18,318 bases of DNA from an uncultured Clostridiaceae bacterium (GTDB lineage: Bacteria; Bacillota; Clostridia; Lachnospirales; Lachnospiraceae): contig CATLIJ010000016.1 of NCBI GenBank assembly GCA_949948825.1, forward strand, positions 1 to 18,318, given 5' to 3'. This document shows, one piece after another, positions 7,866 to 14,253 of the stretch. The notes under the pieces were generated by a model, which was not told the origin of the DNA, did no database searches, and was given only the letters and a program-made list of their open reading frames with translations. How positions within the stretch are numbered: position 1 is the stretch's first letter; every line of letters starts with the position of its first letter. A program made the translations under genes and the position numbers.

Positions 7866-7906
7866 CCTTGTGGTCTCTGGCCCCTGACTCTCTGTCAAGA
7901 GCAAGG
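7866..7906 (-). promoter_or_regulatory. rpsF leader hairpin hiding the ribosome binding site (possible S6:S18 control element)
   Basis: In the leftward transcript, CCUUG (7902-7906) pairs with CAAGG (7866-7870), the first five bases of the CAAGGAGGU ribosome site. Stacked directly inside is an 8-bp helix CUCUUGAC/GUCAGGGG (7894-7901 with 7881-7888, three of its pairs G-U) with a 5-base loop. A 10-base bulge CCAGAGACCA (7871-7880) lies on the 3' side. A stem-with-asymmetric-bulge just before rpsF is the general shape of the S6:S18-binding leader known in many bacteria. However, the CCG trinucleotide I associate with that motif is not evident in the bulge, so the assignment is tentative. Confidence 0.5.
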
Positions 7907-7927
7907 AATATTGTGTCACAATTACTG

Positions 7928-7956
7928 ATTTTAGCAGAATCCGCCAGGAAATGCAA
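7928..7956 (-). promoter_or_regulatory. Promoter of the rpsF-ssb-rpsR operon
   Basis: On the minus strand TTGCAT (7951-7956), a 17-base spacer and TAAAAT (7928-7933) predict a start near 7921 and a leader of about 65 bases that contains the hairpin. A perfect 6-1-6 palindrome, ATTGTGTCACAAT (7910-7922), covers the predicted transcription start and could be a protein site. Confidence 0.65.
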
Positions 7957-7974
7957 GCATTTTATTCCATCCGG

Positions 7975-8178
7975 TCAGGTTTTTTCTGCAGCCTTTTTTA
8001 AGGCCCTGGCATTTTTCTCCACCATTTTTCTCTCTGTCATCACCTGATGGCCGCAGCCCATGCATTTCAGCCGGAAATCTGCTCCCACCCGCAGTATTTC
8101 CCACTCATGACTCCCGCAGGGATGCGGCTTTTTCAATTTAACAATATCCCCTACCTCATATGTCCACCGGGCATCCAC
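7975..8178 (-). CDS. DUF951 family small zinc-ribbon-like protein
   Basis: A 67-residue protein of the DUF951 family, whose role is unknown. It begins YEVGDIVKLKKPHPCG and shows C21, H24, C39 and C42 (HPCGSHEW ... KCMGCG), a likely metal site, then a basic, alanine-rich tail. The start is GTG at 8178: GGAGG lies at proper spacing, while an ATG just after the ribosome site is in another frame. It is the last gene of the operon with the sirtuin and two acyltransferase-fold genes (18 bases after the sirtuin stop). From general knowledge, DUF951 genes are often found beside rpsF in Firmicutes, as here. No terminator is visible between it and the rpsF promoter. The KPHPCGSHEW segment suggests nucleic-acid or zinc binding, but function is unproven. 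Confidence 0.9.
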   Translation of the reverse strand: MDARWTYEVGDIVKLKKPHPCGSHEWEILRVGADFRLKCMGCGHQVMTERKMVEKNARALKKAAEKT

Positions 8179-8196
8179 TCTTTCATCCCTCCTGAA

Positions 8197-8916
8197 TCAG
8201 ATTGATAACTGTGAAAAAACCTCTCCGATCTTACCTGTGACAACCAGGTCCGCCCTGCTGTCCATAGGCGTTACCGATTTATTAATCACCACAAGCTTAT
8301 TTCCCTCATAATAATCCACTAATCCTGCTGCCGGATAAACCACCAGAGAAGTTCCCCCGATGATTAACATATCCGCCTGACGAATATAATTTACGGATCT
8401 CTGCAATATTCCCTGATCCAGACCTTCCTCATAAAGCACCACATCCGGCTTAATCATACCCCCGCACTCACAATACGGCACTCCGTCCATAGCAAGAATC
8501 TCATTCAGACTGTAAAACTTTCCGCAGTGGGTACAGTAGTTCCTATGTACAGAACCATGCAGCTCCAATACCTCTTTACTTCCCGCCGCCTGATGCAGCC
8601 CGTCAATATTCTGTGTAATCACAGCCCGCAGCTTTCCCTGCTCCTCTAATTTTGCCAGAACCCGGTGGGCCTCATTAGGCTTAGCATCCGTAAACAACAT
8701 CCGATCCTTGTAAAAACGATAAAATTCCTCAGGATTTCTCTTATAAAAGCTATGACTGATAATTGTTTCCGGCGGATAATCATACTTTTGATTATACAAC
8801 CCGTCCACACTGCGAAAATCCGGAATCCCGCTTTCCGTAGACACTCCCGCACCACCGAAAAACACAATATTGCTGCTCTCTCCCACCCATTTTTTCAGTT
8901 GCTCCAATTCACCCAT
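8197..8916 (-). CDS. NAD-dependent protein deacylase (sirtuin, Sir2 family)
   Basis: A 239-residue sirtuin, expected to remove acyl groups from protein lysines using NAD+ in the cytoplasm, producing nicotinamide and O-acyl-ADP-ribose. Seen in sequence are the NAD loop GAGVSTESGIPDFR (22-35), TQNID (101-105), the catalytic H120 in LELHGS, zinc cysteines C128, C131, C149 and C151, GTS (188-190) and INKS (211-214). The position of the Tyr-x-x-Arg pair that lets CobB and SIRT5 take succinyl-lysine reads Y-R-F-Y (66-69), lacking the arginine, so deacetylation is more likely than desuccinylation. AGGAGG lies 8 bases before the ATG. It follows the GNAT gene by 26 bases and precedes DUF951 by 18, forming one operon with the two acyltransferase-fold proteins. 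The cobB name is not applied because the subclass may differ. Confidence 0.95.
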   Translation of the reverse strand: MGELEQLKKWVGESSNIVFFGGAGVSTESGIPDFRSVDGLYNQKYDYPPETIISHSFYKRNPEEFYRFYKDRMLFTDAKPNEAHRVLAKLEEQGKLRAVITQNIDGLHQAAGSKEVLELHGSVHRNYCTHCGKFYSLNEILAMDGVPYCECGGMIKPDVVLYEEGLDQGILQRSVNYIRQADMLIIGGTSLVVYPAAGLVDYYEGNKLVVINKSVTPMDSRADLVVTGKIGEVFSQLSI

Positions 8917-8942
8917 ATTCTCATCCTCCTCTTAAATTTCAT

Positions 8943-9998
8943 TTACACAATTTCATCCAGAAACACCCCATGAAGACACTCCACCAAATATTCATAAGGC
9001 TCTGCTGCCTTTGGCACATTATATCCAAACAACCAGGACGTAAGCTCCTCAATTGTTAAAGAAAGAAACTGTTCTCCATCCCAGTCTTTATCTTCACTGA
9101 CTTTTTCCAGCCAGGACGTCTCCTGGTTCAAATGCCACATCCAATGTCCCTGATTCTCCCGTATCAGCGAATCTGAAACCAAAAGAGGAATGACCCGTTC
9201 TGAAATCCCATCTCCCATATTTTTAAGGCGAATTACCTTTACAAAAGCTTCCAAAGAAATCACCCTGGCCATAATAGCCGACTTACCTGGTTCCTTTTTT
9301 TCCTCCACATAAGGAAAATCACCATAAAGAAGTCTTTGCTCCTTTTTCTCCCTCCCCCAAAAGCTTCTCATAGCCTTAATCTGTTCCTCTTCATAAAGAA
9401 GATCAAAACCTCCATCCTCACTGGCAAGCTCTTCCATCAAACGCTCAACATAATCCGGATTTCGGATTCCATAAACCTCATAATGTTTTTTCAGCCAGCC
9501 ATTCATCCATTCTGCCACTTCATAAAAAGCAGCCTCCCTATTCCCAAGCTCTGCCCAGGAAATCAGTTTCTGCCCTTCCTTCCCCCACCCTTCCCCAGGC
9601 GTAAAAACCGGCTGACGAAAGATAAAGGTAAATCCAAAAGGACGATAAATCGCCTCATCTGCTGGCATTAAAAAACAAAAGGGAACCTTATTCTGAACCA
9701 TATCTGCCATCATTTTCTGAAGAAGAGAGCGCATATATCCCCTGTGCCGCCTCTCCTTATCTGTGGCAATCCCAACCAGATAATCCACCTTCCATTGAAG
9801 ATTTCTTACATTCAGAAGATAAGGATTCAAATGAATCATTCCATAGACTCTTTCCCCTTCTCTCAAAGCCAGAATCCGGTTATCCTTTAATTTCTCCTTA
9901 AAATAATAATCTACAAACTCCTTTGAATCCTCTGGAAAAGCCTCCTCCCACAATCTCCTGCACCAGAACTTTTCTTCTTGTTTCAGATAATCAATCAT
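8943..9998 (-). CDS. GNAT-family N-acetyltransferase, Eis-like
   Basis: A 351-residue protein with an N-terminal GNAT domain. The acetyl-CoA pyrophosphate loop is visible as VGIATDKERRHRGYMR (about 75-90, with the R-x-x-G core at 84-87), followed by PADEAIYRPFGF, a segment typical of Eis-like GNATs. The remaining 200 residues likely hold a second degenerate GNAT and a C-terminal sterol-carrier-like domain, as in Eis, which acetylates aminoglycosides or lysines; the substrate here is unknown. GGGAG lies 7-8 bases before ATG, and only 2 bases separate the start from the stop of the DUF2156 gene, so the two are translationally coupled. Context with a sirtuin suggests protein or metabolite acylation but does not prove it. 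Confidence 0.85.
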   Translation of the reverse strand: MIDYLKQEEKFWCRRLWEEAFPEDSKEFVDYYFKEKLKDNRILALREGERVYGMIHLNPYLLNVRNLQWKVDYLVGIATDKERRHRGYMRSLLQKMMADMVQNKVPFCFLMPADEAIYRPFGFTFIFRQPVFTPGEGWGKEGQKLISWAELGNREAAFYEVAEWMNGWLKKHYEVYGIRNPDYVERLMEELASEDGGFDLLYEEEQIKAMRSFWGREKKEQRLLYGDFPYVEEKKEPGKSAIMARVISLEAFVKVIRLKNMGDGISERVIPLLVSDSLIRENQGHWMWHLNQETSWLEKVSEDKDWDGEQFLSLTIEELTSWLFGYNVPKAAEPYEYLVECLHGVFLDEIV

Positions 9999-10000
9999 AA

Positions 10001-10924
10001 TCAGCTCCCTGCTTTTGTCTTTTGCAAAACCAGATACTTTCTGGCAAACCCGCAGGGGTTATAAGACATTTTTGCCTTGCGAAGCCCCTCCTGCCCCAAA
10101 TCATCCTCCCGGTTAATCAGCACAGCCTCCGGAAACTCATGGACAAGAAACTGCTGATTAATAAACTGATACAATCCCCGAATCTGAGCATTCGCCTTCT
10201 CAATATGAATCACAGCCATTTTTTCAAAAGGATTATAGCTTCCAATGCTAAAAGCCTGAAGCTTGCCATCAATATAAACCCCTGACATTCGAATCTGAAG
10301 CTGACAGCAGTGATTCAGAATCGCATGAATCCCCTCCACCTCATAATCCAGATGGCTCTCCACAATCTCTCCCTTTTCCTCTCTCCAGGTATCAAGAAAA
10401 CTCCAGATTTCTCCCCGGTTTTCACAGGAAAGCCGCCGGTACTCATACCGCCCCTCATACTCCTTTAAAAAAGCATTTAGATGATTTTTCTTTTTATGCA
10501 GCTTTCTTCCGGACAGGTTCCGCATCGCATCTCCGTCATAAAGATAATCCTTCAAATCCTCCTGCTCAATCACCTCAAAATCCTCTGACTCCTTCAAATG
10601 AAGATAATTCACCGCCTCCTCATCTGCCAGATAAATCTTAAACGGAACATGAAGCACCTGATTAAAATAATCCACCATCTCATAAAAATAATGAGAAAGC
10701 TCTGATTCCCTGCACATAGGCATAGCGCTGTGCTTCACTCCATCCTCCTCCATAAGCCACTGCACTGCCTTGCCGTCGCTGACTGCAAACTGCACATTAT
10801 AATAATCCCTCCAAAGAAAACTGTCCAGGGCAACACTGTCACAGGTCTTGTTCGGCCTCTGGCAAAAAAAGGGACTTAAACGCTCAATATCATCCGCCTG
10901 AATTGGCTTAAAATCTAAACTCAT
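10001..10924 (-). CDS. DUF2156 (phosphatidylglycerol lysyltransferase C-terminal-like) protein
   Basis: A 307-residue soluble protein of the DUF2156 group, which shares a doubled GNAT-like fold with the catalytic part of MprF lysyltransferases and FemX-type enzymes. Recognisable features are the start FKPIQADDIERL, the LSGRKLHKKKNHLNAF segment, which resembles the conserved core, and the late INREDDLGQEGLRKAKMSYNP block. There are no TM helices, so it is not a full MprF flippase. By family it may transfer an amino acid or acyl group, possibly from aminoacyl-tRNA, but the substrate is unknown. It is the first gene of the operon DUF2156-GNAT-sirtuin-DUF951 and has its own promoter. GAGGAAA lies about 8 bases before the ATG. 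Confidence 0.85.
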   Translation of the reverse strand: MSLDFKPIQADDIERLSPFFCQRPNKTCDSVALDSFLWRDYYNVQFAVSDGKAVQWLMEEDGVKHSAMPMCRESELSHYFYEMVDYFNQVLHVPFKIYLADEEAVNYLHLKESEDFEVIEQEDLKDYLYDGDAMRNLSGRKLHKKKNHLNAFLKEYEGRYEYRRLSCENRGEIWSFLDTWREEKGEIVESHLDYEVEGIHAILNHCCQLQIRMSGVYIDGKLQAFSIGSYNPFEKMAVIHIEKANAQIRGLYQFINQQFLVHEFPEAVLINREDDLGQEGLRKAKMSYNPCGFARKYLVLQKTKAGS

Positions 10925-10981
10925 TTCTGATTTCCTCTCTGTACTTCATGTTTCTTCTCATGGTTTCCTGTCTCTATGGGT

Positions 10982-11009
10982 AGTATACCACATATTCCGG
11001 AAAAAACAA
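10982..11009 (-). promoter_or_regulatory. Promoter of the DUF2156-GNAT-sirtuin-DUF951 operon
   Basis: On the minus strand TTGTTT (11004-11009), 16 bases, then TATACT (10982-10987) preceded by TGG, an extended -10. Transcription would start near 10975, leaving a leader of about 50 bases before the DUF2156 gene. No other element is obvious in this gap. Confidence 0.65.
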
Positions 11010-11032
11010 ATTAAGTCCATAAGCTTTTCCCG

Positions 11033-11072
11033 AAAAAAAAGAGCACATCAATTCAAACTCCCTGATGTGCTC
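11033..11072 (-). terminator. Terminator after the GH36-AIM24 operon
   Basis: A perfect 10-bp stem GAGCACATCA/TGATGTGCTC (11041-11050 with 11063-11072) with a 12-base loop is followed, on the minus strand, by eight T residues. It lies 21 bases after the stop of the AIM24-family gene. Confidence 0.9.
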
Positions 11073-11092
11073 TCCTGATATCCTATATCACA

Positions 11093-11779
11093 CTATTTTC
11101 CGCTGCTGGGAATAAATCTTGCAATTCTTCCTGCAAACTCAGCAACATTCTGAGTCTGAAGAACCACTTTTCCCGGCCCTACCAGCCTTGTAAGAAACAG
11201 ACCTTCCCCGCCAAATAAAATATTTCCAAACCCTTTTACTGTTTCCACCTCATAGCTTACAGAACGCTCAAACGCCACCACATTGCCTGTGTCCACCTTC
11301 AGCACCTCTCCCGGCTGCAATGTCTTTTCCACCAGGTCTCCGTCCACCTCCAGAAAAGCCATACCCTGTCCGGTCAAATCCTGAAGGATAAAACCTTCTC
11401 CCCCAAACAGTCCTGCTGATATTTTCTTGCTGAAAGTAATGTTCAGATTTACATTCTCCTGGGCGCACAAAAATGCTCCCTTCTGGCAAATCATCCCGCC
11501 TGTGGCAGTGACATCCACCGGATAGATTTTTCCTGCCACAGTAGACGCAAAAGCAATCATTGCCCCTGCCCTCTGAGCCCGGTATGTAGCCATAAACAAA
11601 GACTCCCCGGAAAACATTCTGCCAATTCCCTTCATCAGCCCGCCCTTGGTATTGGTAGACATTTCAATTCCCTCTGTCATCCATGCCATACCACCAGACT
11701 GAGTGTACATGCCCTCTCCCGGAGCGTCAAACATCACCTCAATCGCTGGCATAATATCCCCAATAATCCGATATTTCAT
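11093..11779 (-). CDS. AIM24 / TIGR00266 family protein
   Basis: A 228-residue protein of the AIM24 (TIGR00266) family, which folds as a tryptophan-RNA-attenuator-like double beta-sandwich and has no established bacterial function. Visible hallmarks are the opening region GDIMPAIEVMFDAPGEGMYTQ, the GGLMKGIGRMFSGESLF segment (about 46-62) and the late GFGNILFGGEGLFLTRLVGPG repeat-like block. Gly-Glu-Gly-Phe/Leu-containing strands recur at several places. There is no signal peptide or TM helix. GAGGAGAAGGG lies just before ATG. It begins 19 bases after the GH36 alpha-galactosidase stop codon and is followed by the operon's terminator, so the two genes share a transcript. Why an AIM24 gene rides with a sugar hydrolase is not explained by known biology. 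Confidence 0.92.
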   Translation of the reverse strand: MKYRIIGDIMPAIEVMFDAPGEGMYTQSGGMAWMTEGIEMSTNTKGGLMKGIGRMFSGESLFMATYRAQRAGAMIAFASTVAGKIYPVDVTATGGMICQKGAFLCAQENVNLNITFSKKISAGLFGGEGFILQDLTGQGMAFLEVDGDLVEKTLQPGEVLKVDTGNVVAFERSVSYEVETVKGFGNILFGGEGLFLTRLVGPGKVVLQTQNVAEFAGRIARFIPSSGK

Positions 11780-11798
11780 TCCCTTCTCCTCTCTGACA

Positions 11799-13985
11799 CT
11801 ACTTTCTTACCAAATGATATTGAAACGCTGAATATTCAGGAACCTCCCGGTTAATGGGAATTCCTGCATTCATCAGGGCAGCGCCAGAATAAACTTCTTT
11901 TCCCCCGTTTATGGTATACATCCCCCTGGGGTCTAAACCTTTTGCCCGAATATATTCCTGCGGACCATTACAGGTAAGATTCGTAACCACCACGCTTAAA
12001 AGAGACTCCTTCTTATCCTTTGACACATGCTGCCATGCTGTCATATTACCAACCTTAAAAGGATTTGTCAAACGGTAAAAATCTCCTTTAAAAGTAATGT
12101 GATAATATTTCCGGAACTTATCACTCTGTTCCTTGCAAATTGCCTGCTCCTCCTCTGTCAGATGGGTGGCGTCCAGCTCATAGCCAAAAGTACCGCACAT
12201 AGCCACCACTGCCTTTGTCTCCAAAGGCACAAACTTGCCGCTGTCCGAAATATGCGCCCCCATAGTACAGGTAGGATATACAAAAGAAGTTCCATAATGA
12301 AGCTTTAACCTGTCAATGGGATTGTTGTTGTCACTTACCCAATACTGAGGATAATAATGCAGCATTGCCGGATCATACCGTCCACCTCCGCCGCTGCATC
12401 CCTCAAATAAAATATCCGGATGGGTCAGGATAATTTCATCCATTACCCGATACAATCCAAGAATATAACGATGGTACACCTCTCCCTGCTTGTCCGCCGG
12501 CAGCTCATTGGACCAGATATCTGCCAGAGAACGGTTAATATCCCATTTTACATAATAAATATTCGCGTCATCCAATATAGCGTTGATTCGCTCAATCAAA
12601 TAATCCTGAACATCCCTGCGGCTCATATCCAATGCCATCTGATTCCGGCTGCGCACTGCATGCCTCCCTGGAATCTGCATTGCCCAGTCCGGATGAGCCC
12701 GGTACAAATCACTGTCCTCTGAGACCATCTCCGGCTCAAACCAGATTCCAAACTTCATTCCCAGGTCATTGATCTGCTCCACCAGCTTATGGAGGCCGCA
12801 TTTAATCTTGTCCTCATTGACAAACCAATCACCCAAACCGCTGTTATCATCATCCCGCTTACCAAACCAGCCGTCGTCCATCACCAGGAGATCCACTCCC
12901 ATGTTTTTAGCTGCCCTGGCAATCTCCACCAGCTTCACATCATCAAAATCCATAAATGCAGCTTCCCAGCTGTTAATCAAAACCGGACGCTGAATTTCTG
13001 ACACAAACTTGCTCTTACACAGATTTGTTCGATAAAAGTCATGGTACAGATGGCTAAGTCCAGTAAATCCATGCTCTGTAAATGCCATAACCACCTCAGG
13101 ACCTTCAAATACATCCCCTGGTTTCAGCTCATACATAAATTGTTTTGGATTAATTCCCATAACCAGACGAAGCTGGTCATACTGGTCTAACTCTGCCTCT
13201 GCCAGAAAATTCCCGCTGTACATCAGAGAAAATCCATAACATTTTCCATAATCCTCCGTAGCCTCTCTGTCACAGAGAATCACAAAAGGATTCTGCTGGT
13301 GGCTGGAAGAACCACGCACACTGCCAATCGTATGAATATGGTGGGTCATAGGCTGACGCTCCACCTGGCGCTCCTGTCCATATCTTCCCGGAAGACTGAC
13401 CAAATCAAAATCAGCCCCATTTAAAAAGTCCAGACATACAGACATAATCTTCTTTAAATGTACCGGCTTGCTTCCATCATTGATCACCTTAACAGCACGG
13501 GTGATAATATCAGCTTCCTCAAATACACTGTACAGAAGAACTACCTTAACATCACTGGCTCCATCGCAGAGAGTAACCTCCAAAGTCTCTGCTGTGTCCT
13601 CTTTCCCGGCAAATACAGTTGGAAGCGTGTCCAGACTATATTTCCCCTTTACCGTCTTATAAGAAACTACTTTTCCATGATAAGAATAGCTTCCGTCTCC
13701 ATTAACTACCTCAATGCTGGCAATACGAAAATCCCCCTGCTGCTGAGTGGTAAATTCCTGTGGCTGGGCGTCCAGTGAAAAAGTGCGGGCATTCCGGGAC
13801 TCATAAGGATTTCCGGAAAAGCCACGGTCATACTGCATAATCTGATAGCTCATATCTTCATCCGAAATAGATGGGCCATAGTACAGATGCAGCAAATAAT
13901 CCAGATTTCCAATCTTCATCTGATAAGACGTATTCCTGGTGTTTAAAGTAAATGTTTTGCTTTTTTGATTGAAGATAATTCCCAT
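11799..13985 (-). CDS. Alpha-galactosidase, glycoside hydrolase family 36
   Basis: A 728-residue GH36 alpha-galactosidase, which hydrolyses terminal alpha-1,6-galactose from melibiose, raffinose and related sugars with retention of configuration. The N-terminal beta-supersandwich leads to a (beta/alpha)8 barrel with MDDGWFGKRDD (from M369), GIWFEPEMVSEDSDLY, the nucleophile D482 in VKWDINRS and the acid/base D552 in YWVSDNNNPIDR. The spacing of 70 residues between these two aspartates equals that of characterised bacterial GH36 enzymes as I recall them. The length is the standard one for the 700-750-residue group that forms tetramers. There is no signal peptide, so it acts in the cytoplasm on imported sugar. 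AAAGGAG precedes ATG. It is divergent from the GH27 gene and in operon with the AIM24 gene. The names aga, agaA or rafA would fit but orthology cannot be fixed here. Confidence 0.96.
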   Translation of the reverse strand: MGIIFNQKSKTFTLNTRNTSYQMKIGNLDYLLHLYYGPSISDEDMSYQIMQYDRGFSGNPYESRNARTFSLDAQPQEFTTQQQGDFRIASIEVVNGDGSYSYHGKVVSYKTVKGKYSLDTLPTVFAGKEDTAETLEVTLCDGASDVKVVLLYSVFEEADIITRAVKVINDGSKPVHLKKIMSVCLDFLNGADFDLVSLPGRYGQERQVERQPMTHHIHTIGSVRGSSSHQQNPFVILCDREATEDYGKCYGFSLMYSGNFLAEAELDQYDQLRLVMGINPKQFMYELKPGDVFEGPEVVMAFTEHGFTGLSHLYHDFYRTNLCKSKFVSEIQRPVLINSWEAAFMDFDDVKLVEIARAAKNMGVDLLVMDDGWFGKRDDDNSGLGDWFVNEDKIKCGLHKLVEQINDLGMKFGIWFEPEMVSEDSDLYRAHPDWAMQIPGRHAVRSRNQMALDMSRRDVQDYLIERINAILDDANIYYVKWDINRSLADIWSNELPADKQGEVYHRYILGLYRVMDEIILTHPDILFEGCSGGGGRYDPAMLHYYPQYWVSDNNNPIDRLKLHYGTSFVYPTCTMGAHISDSGKFVPLETKAVVAMCGTFGYELDATHLTEEEQAICKEQSDKFRKYYHITFKGDFYRLTNPFKVGNMTAWQHVSKDKKESLLSVVVTNLTCNGPQEYIRAKGLDPRGMYTINGGKEVYSGAALMNAGIPINREVPEYSAFQYHLVRK

Positions 13986-14033
13986 GAAAAACTCCTTTTA
14001 TAGTGAAAGTAATCAAATATTTAAATTAAAAGT

Positions 14034-14042
14034 ATTTTACCA
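14034..14042 (-). promoter_or_regulatory. Extended -10 promoter of the GH36-AIM24 operon
   Basis: On the minus strand TGG-TAAAAT (14034-14042) forms an extended -10. No good -35 hexamer lies 16-18 bases upstream (the sequence there is around AGTGAA), consistent with a promoter needing an activator. Transcription would start near 14027, giving a leader of about 40 bases. Confidence 0.45.
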
Positions 14043-14090
14043 TATTTTCCATAAAATTCACTTATACTAATGAGATATAAAACAGGAAAA

Positions 14091-14120
14091 ATGTAAAGTG
14101 AAAACTAAAACACATTACAT
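14091..14120. promoter_or_regulatory. Inverted repeat between the divergent alpha-galactosidase promoters (candidate operator)
   Basis: ATGTAAAGTG (14091-14100) and CACATTACAT (14111-14120) are inverted copies with one mismatch, separated by the A-rich spacer AAAACTAAAA. The element lies between the two promoters of the 268-base divergent gap. AGTGAA occurs inside it (14097), near the GH36 start (14002) and, inverted, at 14058. These could be half-sites of one regulator such as the AraC-family protein encoded nearby. Confidence 0.5.
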
Positions 14121-14143
14121 CATACATACCACACAATATTCCA

Positions 14144-14172
14144 TAGACAAATTTCCGCCCTTTATATATGAT
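14144..14172 (+). promoter_or_regulatory. Promoter of the GH27 gene
   Basis: TAGACA (14144-14149), a 17-base spacer and TATGAT (14167-14172) predict a start near 14179, so the leader is about 75 bases. The leader opens with two neighbouring inverted repeats (14180-14191 and 14191-14208). Confidence 0.6.
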
Positions 14173-14208
14173 TGTATCAGTTCAGATGAACATATCTTTT
14201 CAGATATG
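14169..14208 (+). repeat. Cluster of short inverted repeats at the GH27 transcription start
   Basis: Three small palindromes lie side by side: TGAT-TGT-ATCA (14169-14179) over the -10 and start, GTTCA-GA-TGAAC (14180-14191), and CATATCT-TTTC-AGATATG (14191-14208). The last could form a 7-bp RNA hairpin in the leader. Any could be an operator. Each is short enough to arise by chance in AT-rich DNA. Confidence 0.4.
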
Positions 14209-14253
14209 CCAGAATAAAACACTAAATATTTGTAGTACAAGGAGGATGTCAAA

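Noticed and set aside
7893..7898. Perfect TTGACA on the minus strand in the rpsF leader
   Set aside because: No -10 box lies 16-18 bases downstream; the bases form part of the leader hairpin, and a better promoter is found just upstream.
8943..10924. Toxin-antitoxin or phage-defence reading of the GNAT/sirtuin operon
   Set aside because: Some GNAT toxins and some Sir2 domains act in defence, but this GNAT is large and Eis-like without an HTH antitoxin, and the sirtuin is a stand-alone deacylase with complete zinc cysteines rather than a defence NADase fusion.
11820..11833. TTGAAACGCTGAAT, resembling a CcpA catabolite-response element
   Set aside because: It has four mismatches to the consensus and lies at the 3' end of the GH36 coding region, far from any promoter.
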